DNA from: Clostridium sp. UBA701
GTDB taxonomy: Bacteria > Bacillota > Clostridia > Clostridiales > Clostridiaceae
DNA length: 30,418 nt
Assembly (NCBI GenBank): GCA_002298125.1
Contig: DBMJ01000021.1
Coordinates: 1 to 30,418 of the forward strand
Reading direction: 5' to 3'
The notes beneath the pieces were generated by a model. That model did no database searches. It was not told the origin of the DNA and worked only from the letters and a program-made list of their open reading frames with translations. Of the stretch, positions 7,264 through 14,953 are shown piece after piece (position 1 is the first letter of the stretch; every line of letters starts with the position of its first letter). Made by a program: the position numbers and the translations under genes.

Positions 7264-9471
7264 TTAATAGAATAATACGAATTCAGGTATCTTTAAGGTT
7301 TCATTTCCCCTGCCATTCTTATAGGCATCGTATAGTTTTTTTGCTTTATCATAGTTTTCATTGATTGTATCTGTAGTATATTTGTCTGTGGCAGCTGTAA
7401 TACCCTTTTTTGCAGCTTGAAGATTGATTAATCCTCTCTCTAAATCTTGCTCAACGGTAATGTAATAGCAGCCTGCATTATTTAAGGTTAAAATATCTGA
7501 TTCATCTGCACTATAAGCAAATCTTACCTCTTTAATGCCCTCCTTGGTGTTACCTTGAGTCATATATATAGTTCCCAGGGTTCTATGATATTTAGGCACC
7601 ATCTCATCCATCTTTATACAAGTAGTCAAAAGATTAATCGCCTCAGGAATCTGATTGTTTGTAAGGTATATAAGCGCCATATTGTATTTTATTTCTGTAT
7701 CATTAGGCTTTACAATTTCAGCAAACTTAAAGTATTCTAGGGCCTTATTTGAATTTTTAGCTGTGTACCAATAATAGTTAGCTAGATTAAGCATAATATT
7801 ATAATTATAAGGCTCAGCTTTTAATGCATTGTGAAAATATGGTTCTCCCTTTATAGTTTCTCCCTGAGCTCTTAGAATTTCAGGTATAAGAAAACCATAA
7901 TTATCAGGGTAGCCTTTATTTAAGGATATGGATTTTTTGCAGTATTCCATGGCTTTTTTCAAGTCATTTTGTCCAAGATAAAACCACCCTGCTGCATGCA
8001 TCACTCTATAATCGCTGCCATGCTTAGCTATCAATTCATTAAAAATAGCCTCTGCCTGAGCAGCTTGATTTTTGTTTTGATCTATAGAAGCCTGCATTAG
8101 CTTTATAGTTATATCTCCAATATTCTTAGGGTTTTGAGCTAGTATACTGTCTAATAACTGCTGTGCTTGTTCTGCAGTTACATCGTTTAGAGAATATATT
8201 TTAGTCATCCACAGTTTATAAGCAATTTCATTTGGATTTTTCTTAGAGAGCTTATCCAGATTTTCTAGCAGCATATCCTTATTATAAACTGATATCTGTG
8301 CTAATACATCGTAGACCTTTACTTCATCCTTATCAAGATCCCAGGCCCTTTTCAACTCGTCAAAGCCTTCGTTCCAAGAGTTTACCAGCATTAGCATTCT
8401 TGCATTTTCTGCAGTATCATAGGCAGAGGTATTGTCTACAGGATAGTCCATTACTATGTCTGTTGCCTTTTGCATGGAGTTATTTGCCATATAAACTGTA
8501 AACATTGTTTTAAAAAGCCTTTTGTTCTTCGGGAATTTTTTAAGTGCAGCTTCACCGTCAGTAAGTGCCACAGCATAATCCTTATTTAACAGCTCTGTAA
8601 CCACAATGCTGTTTAGAATATCTTCTTCTTCCTTATATTTCTGCTGTGCAAGCTTATCCTTAACAATTTGCATATAATTTCTAGAATTATCTATATCTCC
8701 TTGTACTGAATATATCTCTGCAATAGCTGCATCATACTTTGGATGATTCTTATCCTTTGCAGCTAGAGCTTTGTATTCCTCAATGGCTCTAGCGTATTCA
8801 CCATTAAAATAATACTGCTCAGCCTTATTATTTATTACCATGAACTGATTAATCTTAGTGTCATTCATCTGTTTATTAACACGCCACCCACTAAAGGCCA
8901 TTATTGCAACTAAAAGTACTGCTATTGCAGAGTATATATATTTCTTGTTCCTTTTTACCCTTTCACTATACCAGAATTGAACCCATTTGAGTTTCAATGG
9001 TCTTAAGACTCTTTTAGCCACTGAAACACCCTTGCCAATTCCTTGTATTAATTTTCTCCACACTGGCAGGATATATTTGGAGCATACTGCTGCAATTTTC
9101 TTACCAATTGGGCTTAAATATTTTGCTATAACTTTTCCCACAGGTCCTAAGTACTTCTTTAATACTTGTCCAACAGGTATCAGCAAGGTCTTAAATTTGC
9201 CCCCAAGCTTTAAAGACACTGTTTTTATAAATACACCTGTTTTAATAGCTGCAGTCTTTATCAGCCTTCCAAATTTAAGAGCTGCACTTTTAACAACTAC
9301 CCAAGATTTTTTTGACATTGCCATAATGCTCGTACTAGCTTTGCCAAATCCAGATTTTATTTTGGACCCCAAAGGAGATAGCTTTTTCCATACCAGCTTT
9401 GTTCCATGGGATGTCTTTTGTATATAAACCTTCACCTTATCCACATATATCTTCACACTTTGTTTGTTCAT
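7264..9471 (-). CDS. Membrane-anchored TPR protein with 11-residue N-terminal repeats
   Basis: A 735-residue protein of unknown function with three parts. Residues 33-142 consist of ten unbroken 11-residue units of the form [K/P]-x-G-x-x-I-K-x-x-x-[L/I], very rich in lysine. A single membrane segment follows (about 178-196, SAIAVLLVAIMAFSGW). The rest (about 210-730) is a string of tetratricopeptide-like helix pairs. The strongly basic N-terminus predicts a cytoplasmic side for the repeats and an outside location for the TPR part. I chose the third in-frame start (ATG 9471) because AGGTG lies 9 nt before it; a GTG at 9483 and an ATG at 9477 also fit. The gene diverges from the capA-murT-gatD cassette, suggesting an envelope role by context only. 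Confidence 0.8.
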   Translation of the reverse strand: MNKQSVKIYVDKVKVYIQKTSHGTKLVWKKLSPLGSKIKSGFGKASTSIMAMSKKSWVVVKSAALKFGRLIKTAAIKTGVFIKTVSLKLGGKFKTLLIPVGQVLKKYLGPVGKVIAKYLSPIGKKIAAVCSKYILPVWRKLIQGIGKGVSVAKRVLRPLKLKWVQFWYSERVKRNKKYIYSAIAVLLVAIMAFSGWRVNKQMNDTKINQFMVINNKAEQYYFNGEYARAIEEYKALAAKDKNHPKYDAAIAEIYSVQGDIDNSRNYMQIVKDKLAQQKYKEEEDILNSIVVTELLNKDYAVALTDGEAALKKFPKNKRLFKTMFTVYMANNSMQKATDIVMDYPVDNTSAYDTAENARMLMLVNSWNEGFDELKRAWDLDKDEVKVYDVLAQISVYNKDMLLENLDKLSKKNPNEIAYKLWMTKIYSLNDVTAEQAQQLLDSILAQNPKNIGDITIKLMQASIDQNKNQAAQAEAIFNELIAKHGSDYRVMHAAGWFYLGQNDLKKAMEYCKKSISLNKGYPDNYGFLIPEILRAQGETIKGEPYFHNALKAEPYNYNIMLNLANYYWYTAKNSNKALEYFKFAEIVKPNDTEIKYNMALIYLTNNQIPEAINLLTTCIKMDEMVPKYHRTLGTIYMTQGNTKEGIKEVRFAYSADESDILTLNNAGCYYITVEQDLERGLINLQAAKKGITAATDKYTTDTINENYDKAKKLYDAYKNGRGNETLKIPEFVLFY

Positions 9472-9504
9472 CAGCATTATCACCTGCTTTCTAGTTTTAA
9501 TGGT

Positions 9505-9513
9505 ATAATACCA
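9505..9513 (-). promoter_or_regulatory. putative extended -10 promoter of the TPR gene
   Basis: TGGTATTAT on the minus strand is an extended -10 element 33 nt upstream of the chosen start. The surrounding GGTAT-N-ATACC is nearly palindromic, so the same bases also read as TGGTATAAT on the plus strand. No convincing -35 box is present. Confidence 0.45.
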
Positions 9514-9581
9514 CCTGGATAATAACTATTTTAGCAAAAGAACAGAAAAAAAGCCATAATAAATATATTAGACATTGGCTA

Positions 9582-9590
9582 TGGTATAAT
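9582..9590 (+). promoter_or_regulatory. putative extended -10 promoter of capA
   Basis: TGGTATAAT sits 43 nt upstream of the capA ATG and drives the rightward cassette. The TG at -15/-14 compensates for the lack of a clear -35 hexamer. The 150-nt divergent spacer (9484-9633) holds both promoters and nothing else that I can recognise. Confidence 0.55.
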
Positions 9591-9633
9591 ATAAAATTAT
9601 ACTAGAACTATGAATTGAGAATGGAGGAAATTT

Positions 9634-10794
9634 ATGAATAAAAAAAGTACTGCCCTAAAAGTGCTTCTCACCTTCTTTTGTGGTGTGCTGTTATTAAGTG
9701 TGTCTTTTTTCATATCCTATAAAGTTTTTTCTGCCGTAAATGAAAAAAAGGCAGGGGTAGAAGCTACCAAGACGTTTACTCCGCAGACCTCCACTGTTGA
9801 AACCAAACCTGCCCCAGCTGAAACCCCAAAGCAGACAGAGGTTATTATAAGTGCAGCAGGGGACTGTACTATAGGTACTGACGATAATTTTGCCTATGAA
9901 AGCAGTCTTCCAGCAATGGTTAAAAAACATAATAATGATTACAGCTATCTCTTTAAGAATGTAGCCCAAATCTTTGAGAAGGATGACCTTACACTGGTAA
10001 ATCTTGAAACTACCTTCACTAAAAGCAACGTTAAGATTGAGAAATCAGGCAATGTAACCTTTCACTTCAAGGGAAATCCTGAATTTGCAAAGGCCTTGAC
10101 TCTAGGTTCTATTGAAGGTGTTAATCTAGCAAATAATCATATTTATGATTATGGTAATCAGGGCTTTAAGGATACAGTAGATACCCTAGATAAGGAAAAG
10201 ATAAGCTACTTTGGTGAAGGATATAAGTGGAAAACAGAAATTAAGGGACAAAAATTTGGTTTCTTAGGATATAGAGGCTTTAACTATGATAACTCTACAC
10301 TAAGTAATATGAAGAAAGATATAGAGACTTTAAAAGCTGAAAATCGTATAGTAGTGGTAAGCTTTCACTGGGGTGAGGAAGGCTCCTATAATTATAACAA
10401 CAGCCAAAGCACCCTTGCTCATAATGCCATAGATTATGGTGCAGACCTAGTTCTTGGTCATCATCCTCATGTAGTACAGGGCATGGAGCAGTATAAAAAT
10501 CGTTTTATAGTCTACAGTTTGGGCAATTTCTGCTTTGGTGGGAATTCTAATCCAAAGGATAAGGATACTTTTATCGCTCAAATTAAATTCAACTTTACAG
10601 ATAATACTTTAACAGGACTTGGACTTAAGGCTATCCCCTGTAGTTTGTCCTCTACTGTAAGCTATAATGATTATTGTCCAACAGTATTACAGGGAAGTAG
10701 TGGTGAGAAACTCCTTGCAAAGTTATCCTCTCTTTCCCCAAAGCTAGGCTTTAAACTAAATGATAGTTTTAACGATATTGACATTAAAAAATGA
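9634..10794 (+). CDS. CapA family protein (PGA_cap metallophosphatase-like)
   Basis: A 386-residue extracytoplasmic protein. It has an N-terminal membrane anchor or signal segment (about 8-34), a Thr/Pro-rich linker to about residue 70 and then a CapA (poly-gamma-glutamate synthesis) domain. Visible family motifs are AAGDCTIG, NLETTFT, NLANNHIYDYG, VSFHWGEE, GHHPHVVQG and YSLGNF. These carry the metal-binding Asp/Asn/His pattern of the calcineurin-like phosphoesterase fold. CapA of Bacillus anthracis takes part in polyglutamate capsule export; many clostridial homologues occur without capsule genes and their task is unknown. No capB or capC is present here. The ATG has GGAGG 6 nt upstream. 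murT follows closely, suggesting one transcript. Confidence 0.82.
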   Translation: MNKKSTALKVLLTFFCGVLLLSVSFFISYKVFSAVNEKKAGVEATKTFTPQTSTVETKPAPAETPKQTEVIISAAGDCTIGTDDNFAYESSLPAMVKKHNNDYSYLFKNVAQIFEKDDLTLVNLETTFTKSNVKIEKSGNVTFHFKGNPEFAKALTLGSIEGVNLANNHIYDYGNQGFKDTVDTLDKEKISYFGEGYKWKTEIKGQKFGFLGYRGFNYDNSTLSNMKKDIETLKAENRIVVVSFHWGEEGSYNYNNSQSTLAHNAIDYGADLVLGHHPHVVQGMEQYKNRFIVYSLGNFCFGGNSNPKDKDTFIAQIKFNFTDNTLTGLGLKAIPCSLSSTVSYNDYCPTVLQGSSGEKLLAKLSSLSPKLGFKLNDSFNDIDIKK

Positions 10795-10804
10795 TTTTCA
10801 GCAC

Positions 10805-10814
10805 AAGGCGGTGA
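10805..10814 (+). promoter_or_regulatory. ribosome binding site deciding the murT start
   Basis: AAGGCGGTGA matches the consensus AAGGAGGTGA at nine of ten bases. It ends 6 nt before the proposed ATT start at 10821. It contains the in-frame TGA (10812-10814) that closes the murT frame upstream, so no start can lie further left. Confidence 0.65.
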
Positions 10815-10820
10815 TTCAAA

Positions 10821-12167
10821 ATTAACATTTTAGCATTTTTTAGCATAATAACTTCTAAGACAATACTTAAAATTTCAAGAGTTCTTTTTAAGGGTGGAAC
10901 TAATTTCCCTGGAAGAGTTGCTCTAAAACTCTACCCTTCCATATTAAAAATTACCGCAATGGATTATAAGGTAATAGTAGTCACTGGTACCAATGGGAAG
11001 ACCACAACCACTAGCATGCTTTATAATATCCTTTGTGAAGCTCACAAAAATGTCATAACAAACGCCACTGGAGCCAATATGCTTCCTGGTATAACAGCTA
11101 CCTTTGTGGAACACTATTCCTTTAGAAATTCAAAGGATGAACACTTTGCCATCATAGAGGTGGATGAAGCAAATTTAAAACTGTTTACTAAATATGTTAC
11201 TCCTCAGTATATAATAATTACGAACCTCTTTAGGGATCAGCTGGATAGATATGGCGAGGTATATACTACCTTAAATAAAATACTGCAGGGAATTGTAAAT
11301 GTACCTGAATCAAAGCTTATACTAAATGGGGATGAATCTCTTCTTGGGGATTTATCTTTGGAAAACCAAATGTATTACTACGGTTTCAATAGCTCCTTAG
11401 AGGTCAATAAGGAAATAGACATAAATGCAGATGCAAAATTCTGTAAAAAGTGTAAGCATCCCTATGAATATGAATTTATAACCTATAACCATCTTGGCAG
11501 CTTCTCCTGCCGCAATTGTGGCTACAAGCGTCCAAAGCTGGACTTTGCTATGGAGAAAATTGTAGAGGTGAATGAGGAAGGTTCACTAGTATACATAGAC
11601 GGGAACGAATATTATATAAATCAGGCTGGTATATACAATATATATAATGCTTTAGCCGCTTATTCTGCTGCAGCTCTTATGGGGGTGGAAACCCTTCATA
11701 TTTTCAATTCCTTAAAAAGGCAAAAGAGCAGCTTCGGAAGGCAGGAGACCATAAGCATCGATGGCAGAGAAATTAAAATAATACTTGTTAAAAACCCTGC
11801 AGGCTTTGATCAGGCTATAAACACACTAAAGCTTAATGCTAAAGCTTTTAATCTCTGTGTTTTTTTAAATGACAATTACGCTGATGGCAGAGATGTGTCC
11901 TGGATATGGGACGTTAATTTTGAAGTCTTGAACAAGGAAAAGATAAAAGCCCTGCTTTTTTCTGGCAACAGACTCTACGATATTGCCATACGACTTAAAA
12001 TTGCAGGCTTTAATGGAGAGGAATTTTTGTTTGCAAGAAGCCAGGAGGAATTTTTAGAGTATACAAGGTCTATGGAAGGTCCAGTTTATGTGCTTGCTAC
12101 CTATACCGCCATGACCTCTCTTAGAAAGTTTTTGTATCAAAAGGGCTACATTAAAAAGCTTTGGTAA
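10821..12167 (+). CDS. murT: Lipid II isoglutaminyl synthase subunit MurT (probable ATT start)
   Basis: With GatD, this Mur-ligase-like enzyme amidates the alpha-carboxyl of D-Glu in the lipid II stem peptide at the inner membrane face. Motifs include the P-loop TGTNGKTTTT, EVDEANL, NLFRDQLDRYGE, a four-cysteine zinc ribbon (CKKC and CRNC, 18 residues apart), and LNDNYADGRD with the catalytic Asp region in the C-terminal DUF1727 domain. The first ATG in frame (10959, giving 402 residues) lacks a ribosome binding site. It also removes a family N-terminus whose sequence FKGGTNFPGRVALKLYP is clearly present in frame upstream. The frame is open only from 10815. AAGGCGGTGA (10805-10814) is placed ideally for ATT at 10821, giving 448 residues. 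The gene is certain; the start is inferred. Confidence 0.9.
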   Translation: MNILAFFSIITSKTILKISRVLFKGGTNFPGRVALKLYPSILKITAMDYKVIVVTGTNGKTTTTSMLYNILCEAHKNVITNATGANMLPGITATFVEHYSFRNSKDEHFAIIEVDEANLKLFTKYVTPQYIIITNLFRDQLDRYGEVYTTLNKILQGIVNVPESKLILNGDESLLGDLSLENQMYYYGFNSSLEVNKEIDINADAKFCKKCKHPYEYEFITYNHLGSFSCRNCGYKRPKLDFAMEKIVEVNEEGSLVYIDGNEYYINQAGIYNIYNALAAYSAAALMGVETLHIFNSLKRQKSSFGRQETISIDGREIKIILVKNPAGFDQAINTLKLNAKAFNLCVFLNDNYADGRDVSWIWDVNFEVLNKEKIKALLFSGNRLYDIAIRLKIAGFNGEEFLFARSQEEFLEYTRSMEGPVYVLATYTAMTSLRKFLYQKGYIKKLW

Positions 12168-12179
12168 GGAAGTGATGTA

Positions 12180-12917
12180 ATGACTAATATGGAGCTTAAT
12201 CTATGTCATCTTTACCCTGATTTGCTTAACGTGTATGGTGATATAGGAAATATACTAATCTTAAAATACAGAGCAGAGCAAAGGGGCATAAAGGTTAATG
12301 TTCACAACCTTTCTTTAGGGGACCCTTTTCTCTCACAAGCTGAGGATATTGTATTCTTTGGAGGCGGACAGGACTATGAACAATCAATTGTATCTAAAGA
12401 CCTCATAGAACATAAGCGTGAAGCTCTTACCTCCTATATAGAAGAGGGTAAGGTTATGCTTTCTATCTGTGGTGGATATCAGCTTCTTGGAAAATATTAC
12501 ACCACCCCTGAAGGAGAAAAACTCAGTGGACTTGGGGTATTGGAACATTACACTGAGGGCGGAGAGGTGCGTTTCATAGGAAATACCGTTATTCTCAATG
12601 AGGAATACAATGAGACCTATGTGGGCTTTGAAAACCACTCTGGGCGTACCTATATTGGAAATATGAAGCCCTTTGGAAAAGTAATAAAGGGATATGGAAA
12701 TAATGGAGAAGATGGTTATGAGGGTTGCATATATAAAAATACTTATTGTACCTATTTCCACGGTTCTCTTCTTTCTAAGAACCCCGAGCTTGCAGACCGA
12801 CTGCTCATAACTGCTTTGAATAGGAAATATGGCAGTGTGGAATTGTATCCTCTAGATGACACTATAGAATTAAAAGCTAAGGAATATATAATGGCAAGAG
12901 AAAAGAGTGCAAAATAA
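12180..12917 (+). CDS. gatD: Lipid II isoglutaminyl synthase glutaminase subunit GatD
   Basis: This class I glutamine amidotransferase (CobB/CobQ-like type) hydrolyses glutamine and passes ammonia to MurT for lipid II amidation. The 245-residue protein has the nucleophile in SICGGYQLLG (Cys97) and the probable catalytic His194 in YFHGSLLSKNPELAD. It also has the N-terminal LCHLYPDLLNVYGDIGN signature of GatD. The start ATG lies 13 nt after the murT stop and is preceded by AAGGAAG. The pair is co-transcribed, as in Staphylococcus and Streptococcus, where the amidation is essential or affects beta-lactam and lysozyme susceptibility. A terminator hairpin overlaps its stop codon. Confidence 0.95.
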   Translation: MTNMELNLCHLYPDLLNVYGDIGNILILKYRAEQRGIKVNVHNLSLGDPFLSQAEDIVFFGGGQDYEQSIVSKDLIEHKREALTSYIEEGKVMLSICGGYQLLGKYYTTPEGEKLSGLGVLEHYTEGGEVRFIGNTVILNEEYNETYVGFENHSGRTYIGNMKPFGKVIKGYGNNGEDGYEGCIYKNTYCTYFHGSLLSKNPELADRLLITALNRKYGSVELYPLDDTIELKAKEYIMAREKSAK

Positions 12918-12929
12918 TGCACTCTTTTT
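12901..12929. terminator. bidirectional terminator between gatD and the deacetylase gene
   Basis: An 11-bp perfect stem (AAAAGAGTGCA with TGCACTCTTTT) has A and T runs on its flanks. It includes the gatD stop codon and abuts the stop of the leftward deacetylase gene, so it serves both converging genes. Confidence 0.85.
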
Positions 12930-13806
12930 ATCTATTTATTACCTTTAACTTTTCTAACTCCTTCTCTTCCGCTATGCTTAAATCATCAAAGGTTCTAAAC
13001 ACATATCCCTTGTCCTTTAAGTACTTAATAACCTCTGGAAGCGCTTCAACAGAAGTGGTTTTCAGTGAAGAATCATGCATGAGTATTACAGCATAGGACG
13101 TATACTTTAGCTCACCTAGGATATTTCCGATGATTCTATCCTTGGGAACCCTCGCAGCAGCTGCATCTCCTGAGGACACATTCCAATCTACATAATAAAT
13201 ATTCTCCTTTATTAACTGCTGCTTAATTGACTGCAGCTCCTCCCTTGGAGAAACTCTGTTATCAGAGCCGCCAGGCATCCTTACAAAGGAAGGTGGTGTT
13301 TTCCCTGTTAGCTCCTTTATAGCTACTACACACTGTCTGTAGTCCTCCATATACCGTTCTCTCTTTTTATATATGTCATAATCATGAGTTTGACTATGGG
13401 GAAGTACACACATGTTGTTTTCTGCTAGCTTTTCAGTTATTTTAGGATTGTTCTCAGCATTTTTCCCTATTACAAAAAAAGTGGCCTTGATATCATTTTT
13501 GTTAAGTATATCTAAAACCTTTAGAGTATTCTCCGATGGGCCATCATCAAAAGTAAGAAAGACTTCCTTAGCAGAAAGGGGCCTGTTTTTCCATGCTTCA
13601 TTTGCCTGAATTTCTTTTTTTCTAAGATATTCTTCCTCTCTTGGGTCAGATGAATCCACAGTAGTTGGTACTTTAACTGAAGCGTTAGATGCCATAATAA
13701 CTGCTGCAGCTGCACTATTTCTGTTTATAAGCAGATAACTACCACCAAAACCCAGTGCATAGAGAAAAAACACTGCCAAAAGCCAGAGAAACTTCACCCT
13801 TTTCAC
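12928..13806 (-). CDS. Polysaccharide deacetylase (NodB domain, membrane-anchored)
   Basis: A 292-residue protein with an N-terminal membrane or signal segment (about 5-27), a short linker and a carbohydrate esterase family 4 domain. Motifs are TFDDGP (85-90, catalytic base and metal Asp), HSxTH (137-141, metal histidines), RMPGG, DWN and the LMHD histidine near the C-terminus. All key CE4 residues appear present, so it is likely an active metal-dependent N-deacetylase of peptidoglycan or another surface glycan on the outer face. The start codon is GTG (13804-13806) with AAGGAG upstream at a longish spacing. It converges on gatD. Substrate (GlcNAc or MurNAc) cannot be told. Confidence 0.9.
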   Translation of the reverse strand: MKRVKFLWLLAVFFLYALGFGGSYLLINRNSAAAAVIMASNASVKVPTTVDSSDPREEEYLRKKEIQANEAWKNRPLSAKEVFLTFDDGPSENTLKVLDILNKNDIKATFFVIGKNAENNPKITEKLAENNMCVLPHSQTHDYDIYKKRERYMEDYRQCVVAIKELTGKTPPSFVRMPGGSDNRVSPREELQSIKQQLIKENIYYVDWNVSSGDAAAARVPKDRIIGNILGELKYTSYAVILMHDSSLKTTSVEALPEVIKYLKDKGYVFRTFDDLSIAEEKELEKLKVINR

Positions 13807-13895
13807 TACAATCCCATCTCCTTGAAATCATTTTATCCTACGTTATATATAATATGTGAGTTTTTTATAAAATAACCATGGAAACATAAGGTTTT

Positions 13896-14882
13896 TTATT
13901 TTGTATATCCCTGTGGATGGTTTTTATGCCACTGCCATGCAGTAGAAACTATGTCCTCCAAAGAATTATATCTAGGTTTCCAATTTAGTTCCTCCGTGGC
14001 CTTATCTGAAGAAGCAATAAGTATAGCTGGATCTCCTGCTCTTCTCTCTGCTATTTCACGGTTTATTTTTATTCCTGTTACCTTCTCAACCACCTCAATA
14101 ACCTGCTTTACAGAAAAGCCAGTACCATTGCCTAAATTATAGCTTCTACTCTCTCCTCCTGCCTTAAGTCTTTCAAGGGCAAGAAGATGGGCAGCTGCTA
14201 AATCTGATACATGGATATAGTCTCTTATACAAGTTCCATCCTCTGTTGGATAGTCATCGCCAAACACCATTATTTTTTCTCTCTGCTTTAAGGCTACCTG
14301 TAAAATTATTGGTATTAAGTGACTTTCAGGTCTATGATCTTCCCCAATATTTCCGCTTACATGAGCCCCTGCTGCATTAAAATACCTTAAGGCAGTGTAT
14401 TTTATTCCATATGCCTTATCACACCATTTTAATATCTTTTCCACGGTTAGCTTAGTCTCACCATAAGGGTTAGTTGGTTCTGTTTTATCTCCTTCTTTTA
14501 TTGGGGTTCTCTCAGGCTCTCCATAAGTAGCTGCTGTAGAGGAAAAAACAATGTATTTAACACCATGCTCCCTCATTGCCTCTAATAAACTTATAGTGCT
14601 TCCTACGTTGTTATTAAAGTACTTAAGTGGTTCTGCTACACTCTCCCCCACCAATGAATCTGCTGCAAAATCAATTACCGCCTCTATATGGTTTTCTGTA
14701 AACACCCTGTTTAGTACACTTTTATCTCTCAGATCTCCTTCATAGAGCTTTCCACCCATTAAGGCATCCTTATGACCCTTCTGAAAATTGTCTAGTATTA
14801 CTACCTCTTTCCCCTTCTCAAGAAGCTCTGCCACCATATGACTTCCGATATAGCCTGCTCCTCCACATACTAATATTGCCAT
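13896..14882 (-). CDS. galE: UDP-glucose 4-epimerase
   Basis: This enzyme interconverts UDP-glucose and UDP-galactose with bound NAD+, for galactose use and surface glycan precursors. The 328-residue short-chain dehydrogenase-type protein has the NAD-binding GGAGYIGS at its start, FSSTAATYG with the catalytic Ser/Thr, and the YxxxK pair in NPYGETK. It also has GTCIRDYIHVSDLA in the substrate domain. An ATG seven codons upstream is in frame. I prefer 14882 because GAGGAGGG lies 6 nt before it and MAILVCGGAGYIGS is the usual family start. It lies about 40 nt after the second HTH-TPR regulator, and a possible promoter (TTGGCA-19-TATAAT) overlaps that gene's end. Confidence 0.94.
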   Translation of the reverse strand: MAILVCGGAGYIGSHMVAELLEKGKEVVILDNFQKGHKDALMGGKLYEGDLRDKSVLNRVFTENHIEAVIDFAADSLVGESVAEPLKYFNNNVGSTISLLEAMREHGVKYIVFSSTAATYGEPERTPIKEGDKTEPTNPYGETKLTVEKILKWCDKAYGIKYTALRYFNAAGAHVSGNIGEDHRPESHLIPIILQVALKQREKIMVFGDDYPTEDGTCIRDYIHVSDLAAAHLLALERLKAGGESRSYNLGNGTGFSVKQVIEVVEKVTGIKINREIAERRAGDPAILIASSDKATEELNWKPRYNSLEDIVSTAWQWHKNHPQGYTK

Positions 14883-14922
14883 AATTTCCCTCCTCAACTT
14901 CATTGTTTATACAGTCAATTTA

Positions 14923-14953
14923 ATTATACCTTTTTCTCCAAGGTAAGTGCCAA
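14923..14953 (-). promoter_or_regulatory. possible internal galE promoter
   Basis: TTGGCA (14948-14953), 19-nt spacer and TATAAT (14923-14928) on the minus strand overlap the end of the upstream regulator gene. The spacer is longer than optimal. It would let galE be expressed apart from the regulators. Confidence 0.35.

Noticed and set aside
8987..9427. 146-codon open frame on the plus strand inside the TPR gene
   Set aside because: It arises from the regular 11-residue (33-nt) repeats on the other strand and has no start signals.
10791..10814. ATG at 10791 as the murT start
   Set aside because: It is in the murT frame but reaches TGA at 10812 after seven codons, so it cannot encode the N-terminus without a readthrough event.
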